Assembly (NCBI GenBank): GCA_030152105.1 | Contig: JASLIH010000078.1 | Span: 1 to 7,992, forward strand | Direction: 5' to 3' | Source of the DNA: Actinomycetes bacterium | GTDB taxonomy: Bacteria; Actinomycetota; CALGFH01 | DNA length: 7,992 bases | In this document: piece by piece, positions 1 to 5,140 of the stretch | How the letters are laid out: each line of letters starts with the position of its first letter | How positions within the stretch are numbered: the first letter of the stretch is position 1 | Notes under the pieces: model-generated | Databases searched by the model: none | What the model was told of the DNA's origin: nothing | Seen by the model: the letters and a program-made list of their open reading frames with translations, nothing else | Translations under genes and position numbers: made by a program

Positions 1-360
1 GAGCTGCTGGCCATGCCCGACTACCCGCAGGAGGGCGCCCTGCGCGGCGGCCACATCCCCGGCGCGGCCAACGTGCCCTGGAAGCGGGCGGCCAACGAGG
101 ACGGCACCTTCAAGTCGGCCGACGACCTGCGGGCCATCTACGAGGGTGAGCTCGGCCTCGGCGCCAACGACGACATCGTCGCCTACTGCCGCATCGGCGA
201 GCGCTCCAGCCACACCTGGTTCGTGCTCAGCCAGCTGCTCGGGTTCCGCCACGTCCGCAACTACGACGGCTCCTGGGTCGAGTGGGGCAACTCGGTCCGG
301 GTACCGATCGAGCGCTCCAGCGACCCCGGCCCCGACCCCCGGCTCAAGGCGGTTGGCTAG
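1..360 (+). CDS. Thiosulfate sulfurtransferase (rhodanese), C-terminal part
   Basis: The frame is open from base 1, so the gene starts upstream and about 119 C-terminal residues are visible. The fragment is the catalytic rhodanese domain. It has the segment [12 protein letters not shown] typical of the domain's N-terminal half, then the active-site loop CRIGERSS with the nucleophilic Cys encoded at 187-189, then [11 protein letters not shown] near the end. In this family the Cys accepts a sulfane sulfur from thiosulfate or a related donor and carries it as a persulfide in the cytoplasm. The [14 protein letters not shown] stretch closely resembles actinobacterial two-domain sulfurtransferases (CysA/SseA group), so the missing upstream part is probably the non-catalytic N-terminal rhodanese domain. 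The next gene, a SufE-like protein, starts 3 nt after the stop, which suggests one operon for sulfur transfer. The family call is firm; the exact paralogue is not decidable here. Confidence 0.93.
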   Translation, partial: ELLAMPDYPQEGALRGGHIPGAANVPWKRAANEDGTFKSADDLRAIYEGELGLGANDDIVAYCRIGERSSHTWFVLSQLLGFRHVRNYDGSWVEWGNSVRVPIERSSDPGPDPRLKAVG

Positions 361-363
361 CGG

Positions 364-822
364 ATGGCGATGCCGGCCAGGCTGCAGGAGATCGTCGAGG
401 AGTTCGCCGACCTCCCGGCCGAGCTGCGCCTGGAGGCGCTGCTGGACTACTCGCGACGGGTGCCGCCGCTGCCAGAGCGCCTGGCCGGCCACCGGGACGC
501 GATGGAGCAGGTGCCGGAGTGCCAGACCCCGTTCTTCCTGGCCACCGAGCTGGACGAGGGCGACCGGGTGACCATCCACTTCGACGCCCCGCCAGAGGCG
601 CCGACCACCCGCGGCTTCGCCGGCATCCTGTCCGAGGGCCTCAACGGCGCCACCGCGGCCGAGGTCCTGGCCGTGCCCAACGGCTTCTACACCGCCCTCG
701 GCCTCGACCGGGTGATCTCGCCCCTGCGCCTGCGCGGCATCTCGGCCATCCTGGGCCGGCTCAAGCGCCAGGTCGGCGTCCAGGCCGAGGCCAGGTCGGC
801 CGGGGCTACGCCGAGCCAGTGA
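364..822 (+). CDS. sufE: SufE-like sulfur acceptor protein
   Basis: A 152-residue protein of normal SufE length. SufE proteins accept persulfide sulfur on a conserved Cys from a cysteine desulfurase or other donor, stimulate the desulfurase, and pass the sulfur to Fe-S cluster assembly. The acceptor Cys is C53 in VPECQTPFFL. Further family landmarks are the N-terminal helix with EEFADLP (12-18), RGFAGILSEGL (83-93), and GLDRVISPLRLRGISAIL (113-130). ATG 364 is preferred because AAGGCGG at 346-352 lies 11 nt upstream; ATG 370 is a possible alternative. It follows the rhodanese by 3 nt. The same rhodanese-SufE pairing is known in actinobacteria (sseA next to Rv3284 in M. tuberculosis), so this SufE may receive sulfur from the rhodanese rather than only from SufS. 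No SufBCD or SufS is visible. Its last 17 nt overlap the convergent oxidoreductase gene. Confidence 0.9.
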   Translation: MAMPARLQEIVEEFADLPAELRLEALLDYSRRVPPLPERLAGHRDAMEQVPECQTPFFLATELDEGDRVTIHFDAPPEAPTTRGFAGILSEGLNGATAAEVLAVPNGFYTALGLDRVISPLRLRGISAILGRLKRQVGVQAEARSAGATPSQ

Positions 823-1756
823 CCAGGACGAGCTTGCCGAGCTTGCCGCCGGCGGTGAAGCGGTCGTAGGCCTCCTGGGCCTCCTCCAGGGGGAAGGTGG
901 CGGCCACCGGGATGCGGAGGCGCCCGTCGGCGACCAGGGGCAGGGTCTGGTGCTCGACCCGGCGGGCGGCGTCGGCCTTCTCCTCCAGAGGGCGCGCGCG
1001 CAGGTGAGAGCCGAGCACGCGGGTCCGGCGGGCCATCAGCTTGCGAAGGTCGAGGTCGACCGCTGCCCCGGCGCCGACCCCGATGACCAGCAGGCGGCCG
1101 CCGGTGGTCAGGGCGTCGAGGTTGGCCGGGAAGTTGGGGGCGCCGACCAGCTCCAGGATCACGTCGAAGGGTCCGTGCTCGAACGCCTGGGCGGGGTCGG
1201 CGACCACGGCGGCGCCGAGCTCGGCCACGGCCTGGTGATGGCCGGGGTTGCGGACGCTGGCCACGACCCGGGCCCCGGCGGCGGCACCCAGCTGGACGGC
1301 GGCCGTGCCAACCCCGCCGGCGGCGCCGTGGACCAGGAGCCGGTCGCCGAGGCCGAGACCGGCCTGGGTGAACAGGGCATCGTGGGCCGTGGTGACGACC
1401 TCGGGGAACCCGCCGGCCTCGGCCCAGCCAAGCTCGTCGGGCACCGGGATCGCCGTCCGCTCGTGGACCACGGCCAGCTCGGCCTGCCCGCCGCCGCCGA
1501 CCACGGCCATGACCCGGTCGCCCGGGGCGAAGCGGAAGACGCCGGGCCCCACGGCGGCAACCTCGCCGGCCAGCTCCAGCCCGGGGATGTCGGGCGGGCT
1601 GCCCGGCGGGGCCGGGTACGCCCCCCTGACCTGGTGCAGGTCGGCGCCGTTGATCCCGGCGGCCGCCACCCGGACCAGCAGCTCGCCCCGCCCCGGCTGC
1701 GGGTCGGGCCGCTCGGCCGCCACCAGCCGCCCGTCGGAGATCGTGACCGCACGCAC
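806..1756 (-). CDS. PIG3-type NAD(P)H:quinone oxidoreductase (zinc-independent MDR family)
   Basis: A 316-residue medium-chain dehydrogenase/reductase without zinc. The N-terminal catalytic fold contains AAAGINGADLHQVRGAYP (31-48) and PGLELAGEVAAVGPGV (58-73). The Rossmann fold has the nucleotide-binding loop HGAAGGVGTAAVQLG (143-157). FPEVVTTAHDALF (117-129) matches the FPE...T signature of the PIG3/TP53I3 quinone oxidoreductase subgroup. The protein has no cysteine, so neither catalytic nor structural zinc sites are possible. The family reduces quinones or activated alkenes with NADPH in the cytoplasm; the substrate here is unknown. The frame stays open far upstream, but homology begins at RAVTISDG, so I place the start at GTG 1754-1756. 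GGAGGAG, overlapping the tetR stop, lies 11 nt upstream. It sits 8 nt downstream of the tetR-family gene on the same strand and is probably co-transcribed with and controlled by it. Confidence 0.9.
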   Translation of the reverse strand: MRAVTISDGRLVAAERPDPQPGRGELLVRVAAAGINGADLHQVRGAYPAPPGSPPDIPGLELAGEVAAVGPGVFRFAPGDRVMAVVGGGGQAELAVVHERTAIPVPDELGWAEAGGFPEVVTTAHDALFTQAGLGLGDRLLVHGAAGGVGTAAVQLGAAAGARVVASVRNPGHHQAVAELGAAVVADPAQAFEHGPFDVILELVGAPNFPANLDALTTGGRLLVIGVGAGAAVDLDLRKLMARRTRVLGSHLRARPLEEKADAARRVEHQTLPLVADGRLRIPVAATFPLEEAQEAYDRFTAGGKLGKLVLVTGSA

Positions 1757-1764
1757 AGCCGGCC

Positions 1765-2445
1765 CTACTCCTCCGGGGGGCTGGGCTTGCGCCCCCCGGA
1801 CCCCCCGCCGGCCGGCCTGGGGTCGGGGCTGTACAGGGTCCGCATCCAGATGGTGAAGAGGGTCTCCAGGGCGGCCGCGCGGTCGGCGTCGGTGGCCCCG
1901 ACCCGGCCGAAGGTGGCGGCCAGGTGGCGCTCGGTCATCCAGACCAGGGCGGCGGCGACATGGTCGGGGTGGGCCAGGCTGGTCCGGCCGGCGGCGGCGT
2001 CGCGGCGGATCCGGGCCGCGGTGGCGTCGACGAAGCCCTGGACCAGGTTGCGGTAGACGTCCTCGACGTCGGCGTCGTGGCTGGCCGCCTCGGCGATGGC
2101 CCGCAGCATGGGGCCGTGGGCGGCGTACACGTCGGCCAGGCGCTCCAGGGACGCCCGGCCCTCGACCAGCGGGTCGCCGCTGCCCCGGAGCCAGCCGGCG
2201 CTCATCTCCCACAGCTCCTCGTTGAGGTCGCTGACGAGGTGGACCAGCAGGTCCTGGCGGTCGGTGAAGTGGCGGTAGAAGGCGGTGCGGGACTGGCTGG
2301 TGGCGGCCATCAGGTCGTCCACGGTCAGCTCCCGGAACGGCCGCTCGCGCAGCAGCCGCCCGGCCGCCACCAGGATCTCCTGCTCGGAGTCCTGCCGGCG
2401 ACGCCGGCGTCGCCGGCCCTGCTCCACCTGGACGCTGCCTGCCAT
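1765..2445 (-). CDS. TetR/AcrR-family transcriptional regulator, EthR-like
   Basis: A 226-residue repressor-type protein (228 from an alternative GTG at 2451). The N-terminal helix-turn-helix domain reads LLRERPFRELTVDDLMAATS followed by QSRTAFYRHFTDRQDLL, a strong match to the TetR recognition helix region; the SRTAFYRHF form is common in actinobacterial EthR-like regulators. The C-terminal ligand-binding and dimer domain includes VWMTERHLAATFGR near residue 200. An Arg run of seven residues lies just before the HTH domain and is encoded by a perfect DNA palindrome. The Gly/Pro/Lys-rich tail GGGSGGRKPSPPEE looks disordered and its codons form a hairpin next to the following gene's ribosome-binding site. 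The downstream quinone oxidoreductase is 8 nt away and is the obvious candidate target, with autoregulation likely. No Shine-Dalgarno is seen; a -10 hexamer places transcription start at ATG 2445, suggesting a leaderless mRNA. The ligand is unknown. Confidence 0.9.
   Translation of the reverse strand: MAGSVQVEQGRRRRRRRQDSEQEILVAAGRLLRERPFRELTVDDLMAATSQSRTAFYRHFTDRQDLLVHLVSDLNEELWEMSAGWLRGSGDPLVEGRASLERLADVYAAHGPMLRAIAEAASHDADVEDVYRNLVQGFVDATAARIRRDAAAGRTSLAHPDHVAAALVWMTERHLAATFGRVGATDADRAAALETLFTIWMRTLYSPDPRPAGGGSGGRKPSPPEE
1772..1800 (-). promoter_or_regulatory. Hairpin at the end of tetR that occludes the oxidoreductase ribosome-binding site
   Basis: TCCGGGGGGC at 1772-1781 and GCCCCCCGGA at 1791-1800 are perfect 10-bp inverted arms with a 9-nt loop. 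On the minus-strand mRNA the 3' arm ends in GGA, which is the first half of the Shine-Dalgarno GGAGGAG (1774-1768) of the oxidoreductase gene. The other half overlaps the tetR stop TAG (1767-1765). A ribosome finishing tetR would melt the stem and expose the site, so the layout suggests translational coupling. The arms are directly visible; the regulatory role is inferred. The stem could be a by-product of Gly, Arg and Pro codons. Confidence 0.5.
2394..2417 (-). repeat. Perfect 24-bp palindrome inside tetR
   Basis: Three GCCGGC blocks separated by GAC and GTC make a sequence identical to its own reverse complement over 24 bp. It encodes the seven-Arg run of the TetR protein using mixed CGG, CGA, CGC and CGT codons. 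It lies about 29 to 52 nt downstream of the proposed leaderless start. TetR proteins bind palindromes of this size as dimers, so an intragenic auto-operator is possible. The transcript could also form a 10-bp hairpin near the 5' end of the mRNA. The symmetry is certain; the function is not. Confidence 0.55.
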
Positions 2446-2451
2446 CGCCAC

Positions 2452-2457
2452 AATCTA
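2452..2457 (-). promoter_or_regulatory. Probable -10 element for a leaderless tetR transcript
   Basis: On the minus strand TAGATT fits the TANNNT -10 consensus. Exactly six bases (GTGGCG) separate it from ATG 2445, the spacing at which transcription normally begins on the A of the start codon. No Shine-Dalgarno is visible upstream of either candidate start, which agrees with a leaderless mRNA, common in actinobacteria. No convincing -35 hexamer was found (only TTCGGT at 2479-2474). Confidence 0.5.
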
Positions 2458-2525
2458 CCAAGCCGCCACCGGGACCGAAGAACCGGCACCTTGCGCGCTT
2501 GGCGTCCGAGGGTGATCGTTGTCGC

Positions 2526-3563
2526 ATGCCTCCCATACCCGCCGCGGAGTCCCCCCAGCTGTTCGAGCTCGACGAACCGGCGGCCGACGAGACGCAGGCC
2601 CCGGCGACCCGGGCGCGGCCGGCGCCCGAAGGGCGGCGCCGCCAGGGTCGCGGGTCGCGGCGGCCGGTGCCGGTGCTGCTGGCCGTCGACGGCAACGGGC
2701 TGGCCCACCGCGCCTACCACGCCGTCGGCGGGGCCGAGGCGCCACCGGGAGAGGCCCGCCAGCGGGTCCTGGGCATGCTGGCCCGGATCGGTGCCGCGAC
2801 CCGGCCGAGCGCCTGCGTGGTCGGGTTCGACGACCCGATCCGCTCCCTGCGCCGGGACCGCCACCCCGGCTACAAGTCGGCCCGCCCGCCCAAGGACGAC
2901 ACCCTGGTCGACCTGCTGGACGAGCTCCCGGGCCTGCTGCGGCAGCTCGGGATCTGCGTCGCCGTGCCGTCCGGGCTGGAGGCCGACGACGTCCTCGGGT
3001 CGGCGGCCGCGCTGGCTCGGCGGCGCGGGGTCGCGGCCGCCCTGGCCACCGGCGACCAGGACGCCTTCGCTCTCGTCGCCCCCACCGTGCAGGTCTTCTA
3101 CCTGGTCACCGGCGGCCGCATGGAGCAGGTCTCGCCGAGCTGGCTGCGGGCCCGCTACGGGGTCGGCCCGGCCTCCTACTCGGCCTTCGCGGCCCTGCGG
3201 GGCGACGCCAGCGACTGCCTGCCCGGGGTCAAGGGCATCGGCGCCGTCACCGCCGCCCGGCTGCTGGCCGCCTACCCGACGGTCGAGGAGGCCCTCGGCG
3301 ACCCGGCCGGGGTCGCCCGGCTGCTCGGCGGCTGGGTCGCCGAGGCCCTGGTCACCCAGCGGGCCACCTACGAGCTCAACCGGGAGCTCATGGCCATCCG
3401 CGACGACGTCCCGCTGGACGTGGCCGCCTGCACCCGCCGCCTCGACGCCCGCACCGTCGCCGCCGTCCTCGAGGACTACGACGCCGCCGATCTCACGGGC
3501 CGCTTCCTCGGCGCCTTCACCCAGCTCGGCCGGGCCGCCTGGCGCCGCGCCGCCGAAGCCTAG
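2526..3563 (+). CDS. Stand-alone 5'-3' exonuclease (FEN / DNA polymerase I N-terminal domain family)
   Basis: A 345-residue structure-dependent 5' nuclease without a polymerase domain. Landmarks in order are AVDGNGLAHRAYHA (D55), FDDPIRSLRRDRHPGYKSAR (D102, Y116, K117, R120), GLEADDVLG (E152, D154, D155), ATGDQDAF (D177, D179), LRGDASDCLPG (D227, D230), and a helix-three-turn-helix DNA-binding motif PGVKGIGAVTAARLLAAY (233-250). All nine acidic metal ligands expected from the PolA 5' nuclease are present, so it should be active on flaps or RNA/DNA primers in repair or Okazaki-fragment processing. The usual DxSDN motif reads DASDC here. Residues 1-45 are a Pro/Arg-rich, probably disordered extension not found in PolA. 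ATG 2526 is chosen because GAGGGTG (2508-2514) lies upstream and homology starts near residue 47; a TTG at 2499 is a weaker option. It is divergent from tetR and unrelated in function to its neighbours. Similar free-standing enzymes occur in mycobacteria (Rv2090 type). Confidence 0.9.
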   Translation: MPPIPAAESPQLFELDEPAADETQAPATRARPAPEGRRRQGRGSRRPVPVLLAVDGNGLAHRAYHAVGGAEAPPGEARQRVLGMLARIGAATRPSACVVGFDDPIRSLRRDRHPGYKSARPPKDDTLVDLLDELPGLLRQLGICVAVPSGLEADDVLGSAAALARRRGVAAALATGDQDAFALVAPTVQVFYLVTGGRMEQVSPSWLRARYGVGPASYSAFAALRGDASDCLPGVKGIGAVTAARLLAAYPTVEEALGDPAGVARLLGGWVAEALVTQRATYELNRELMAIRDDVPLDVAACTRRLDARTVAAVLEDYDAADLTGRFLGAFTQLGRAAWRRAAEA

Positions 3564-3577
3564 GGCCGGCGTGCGTA

Positions 3578-3612
3578 ATGGTGCGACCGGGGCCACCATG
3601 GGCGTTGCACCA
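3578..3612 (+). promoter_or_regulatory. Two mutually exclusive hairpins in the leader of the AAA ATPase gene
   Basis: ATGGTG at 3578-3583 can pair with CACCAT at 3594-3599. The overlapping TGGTGC at 3579-3584 can instead pair with GCACCA at 3607-3612. Both pairings are perfect over 6 bp and cannot form together. They lie in the 69-nt gap between the exonuclease stop and the ATPase start, just before the Shine-Dalgarno AGAAGG (3621-3626). This could be a small attenuator or a protein-binding site, but arms of 6 bp also occur by chance in GC-rich DNA. I could not identify a convincing promoter hexamer in this gap. Confidence 0.3.
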
Positions 3613-3632
3613 CAAGCGACAGAAGGGCGCGC

Positions 3633-5057
3633 ATGACCACCGCCACCCCGCCGACCCCCACCACCCTTGCTGAGCTCCGGGCCTCCGGGCACCGCTACAA
3701 GGCCGTCAAGCACGAGCTCCGCGACAACCTCCTGCGCCGGCTGGCCGAGGGAGGCGAACGCTTCCCCGGCATCGTCGGGTTCGACGACACCGTGCTGCCC
3801 GAGCTGGAGCGGGCCCTGCTCGCCGGGCACGACATCGTGCTCCTGGGCGAGCGCGGGCAGGGCAAGACCCGGCTGATCCGCTCGCTGCACCACCTGCTGG
3901 ACGAGTGGACCCCGGTGGTGGCCGGCTGCGAGATCAACGACCACCCGTTCGTGCCCACCTGCACGTCCTGCCGGCGGCGGCTGGACGAGCTGGGCGACGA
4001 GCTGCCAGTGGCCTGGCGCCACCGCTCCGAGCGCTACGGCGAGAAGCTGGCCACCCCCGACACCAGCGTCGGCGACCTCATCGGCGACGTCGACCCGATC
4101 AAGGTGGCCGAGGGCCGCACCCTCGGCGACCCCGAGACCGTCCACTACGGGCTGGTGCCCCGCACCAACCGGGGCATCTTCAGCGTCAACGAGCTGCCCG
4201 ACCTGGCCGAGCGGATCCAGGTGGCGCTGCTCAACGTGCTCGAGGAGCGTGACATCCAGGTCCGCGGCTACCAGCTGCGGCTGCCCCTCGACCTGCTCCT
4301 GATCGCCAGCGCCAACCCCGAGGACTACACCAACCGGGGCCGCATCATCACCCCGCTCAAGGACCGCTTCGGGGCCGAGGTCCGCACCCACTACCCGCTG
4401 CGCCTGGACGACGAGGTGACCCTGATCCGCCAGGAGGCCGTGCTCGCCTGGGACGAGCAGCCCCTCGGCCGCCCGCTCGTCCCCGGCCACCTGCTCGAGG
4501 TCATCGCCCGGTTCACCCGGGCAGTGCGCGAGTCGCCCCAGATCGACGCCCGCTCCGGCGTCTCGGCCCGGTTCGCCATCGCCGCCGCCGAGACGGTCGC
4601 GGCCTCAGCCGTGCGCCGGGCCGCCGTCACCGGCGAGGAGGTGGCGGTGGCCAGGGTGGCCGACCTGTGGGCCGTCCTGCCCGTCTCCCTCGGCAAGGTC
4701 GAGTTCGACCAGCTCGAGGAGGGCCGCGAGCTGGACCTGCTCAAGCACCTGCTGCGCCGGTCGGTTGCCGAGACCTGGCGGGCCCGCCTGGCCGGGTCCG
4801 ACCTGTCGGGGCTGCTGCACCGCTTCGACGAGGGTGCCACCGTGGAGACCGGCGACCTGGTCCCGGCGGGGGACCTGCTGGCCCGGATCGGTCCGGTGCC
4901 GGGGCTGGCCCAGCTGCTGCGCCGCCTCGGCGACGACCACGGGGCCGAGACGCCCGGGCTGGCCGCGGCCGCCCTCGAGTTCGCCATGGAGGGCCTCCAC
5001 CTGTCCAAGCGCCTGGCCAAGGAGGAGCTGCCCGGCCGCACGGTGTACGGCGGATGA
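3633..5057 (+). CDS. MoxR/ChlI-like AAA+ ATPase (often annotated magnesium chelatase; Rv0958 type)
   Basis: A 474-residue cytoplasmic AAA+ ATPase. Walker A is GERGQGKT (72-79). The Walker B region is GIFSVNELPDL (181-191), with Asn where the usual Asp-Glu pair has Asp. Sensor 1 is ASANPEDYTNRG (225-236), followed by IITPLKDRFGAEVRTHYPL (238-256) with the likely arginine finger in DRFG. Between Walker A and B is a Cys-rich insert with C99, H104, C110 and C113 (CTSC), a possible metal site. The C-terminal part is helical and includes GDLVPAGDLLARIGPVPGLAQLL. The segment RSERYGEKLATPDTSVGDLIGDVDPIKVAEGR is characteristic of the Rv0958-like family. MoxR-type ATPases work with VWA proteins to remodel partners or insert metals, and the next gene encodes such a protein. 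The start is supported by AGAAGG 6 nt upstream. The stop overlaps the start of a repeat-encoded minicistron. The name magnesium chelatase is misleading because no large chelatase subunit is nearby. Confidence 0.92.
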   Translation: MTTATPPTPTTLAELRASGHRYKAVKHELRDNLLRRLAEGGERFPGIVGFDDTVLPELERALLAGHDIVLLGERGQGKTRLIRSLHHLLDEWTPVVAGCEINDHPFVPTCTSCRRRLDELGDELPVAWRHRSERYGEKLATPDTSVGDLIGDVDPIKVAEGRTLGDPETVHYGLVPRTNRGIFSVNELPDLAERIQVALLNVLEERDIQVRGYQLRLPLDLLLIASANPEDYTNRGRIITPLKDRFGAEVRTHYPLRLDDEVTLIRQEAVLAWDEQPLGRPLVPGHLLEVIARFTRAVRESPQIDARSGVSARFAIAAAETVAASAVRRAAVTGEEVAVARVADLWAVLPVSLGKVEFDQLEEGRELDLLKHLLRRSVAETWRARLAGSDLSGLLHRFDEGATVETGDLVPAGDLLARIGPVPGLAQLLRRLGDDHGAETPGLAAAALEFAMEGLHLSKRLAKEELPGRTVYGG

Positions 5058-5138
5058 GTATCTCGGAGGCGAGCCTGTCGAATGGCAGACGGCGGATAAG
5101 TTCTCGGAGGCGAGCCTGTCGAATGGCAGACGGCGGAT
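5047..5138 (+). repeat. Tandem 41-42 bp repeat between the ATPase and VWA genes
   Basis: Two copies follow each other: 5047-5088 (42 bp) and 5089-5129 (41 bp), then a partial third, ACGGCGGATGAG, beginning at 5130 and running to 5141. The two copies differ only by G to A in ATGAG/ATAAG and by one inserted A in the first copy. Each unit contains TCTCGGAGGCGAGCC, with GAGG in the loop of a CTCG/CGAG stem, and a weaker GCC(T)GTC/GACGGC stem. The 12-bp sequence ACGGCGGATGAG flanks the insert on both sides, as if an ancestral ATGA overlap of the two genes had been split by it. I found no further copy in the window. Confidence 0.9.
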
Positions 5139-5140
5139 GA
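5054..5140 (+). CDS. Repeat-encoded 28-residue minicistron linking the ATPase and VWA genes
   Basis: The ATG at 5054-5056 overlaps the ATPase stop TGA (5055-5057). The reading frame runs through both repeat units and ends at TGA 5138-5140, which overlaps the VWA start ATG (5137-5139). The predicted peptide begins MSISEASLSNGRRR and continues Arg-rich to RMADGG. No known family is recognised, and the peptide itself may be irrelevant. The likely role is to carry ribosomes across the insertion so that VWA translation stays coupled to the ATPase. An internal GGAGG (5106-5110) with ATG 5123 in the same frame offers a second entry point giving a five-residue product with the same stop. A single 41-bp unit would itself give a 14-codon coupling frame. 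Translation is unproven. Confidence 0.45.
   Translation: MSISEASLSNGRRRISSRRRACRMADGG

Noticed and set aside
830..847. Tandem 9-bp repeat GAGCTTGCC near the end of the oxidoreductase gene.
   Set aside because: It encodes GKLGKL, part of a C-terminal segment conserved in the family (GKLVL), so it is adequately explained by coding constraint.
2458..2502. Inverted repeat CCAAGC / GCTTGG in the tetR-exonuclease intergenic region as a TetR operator.
   Set aside because: Only 6-bp arms with a 33-nt gap, too far apart for a usual TetR dimer site and not extended on either side.
1757..2695. N-terminal extension of the oxidoreductase frame by over 300 codons.
   Set aside because: It runs through the tetR gene on the same strand in a different frame and is Pro/Arg/Gly-rich without homology. 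The family's N-terminus starts at the GTG at 1756.
3633..5057. Magnesium chelatase subunit involved in chlorophyll or cobalamin synthesis.
   Set aside because: No H/CobN-type large subunit or tetrapyrrole gene is present, and the sequence matches the Rv0958-like MoxR group better than BchI/ChlI.
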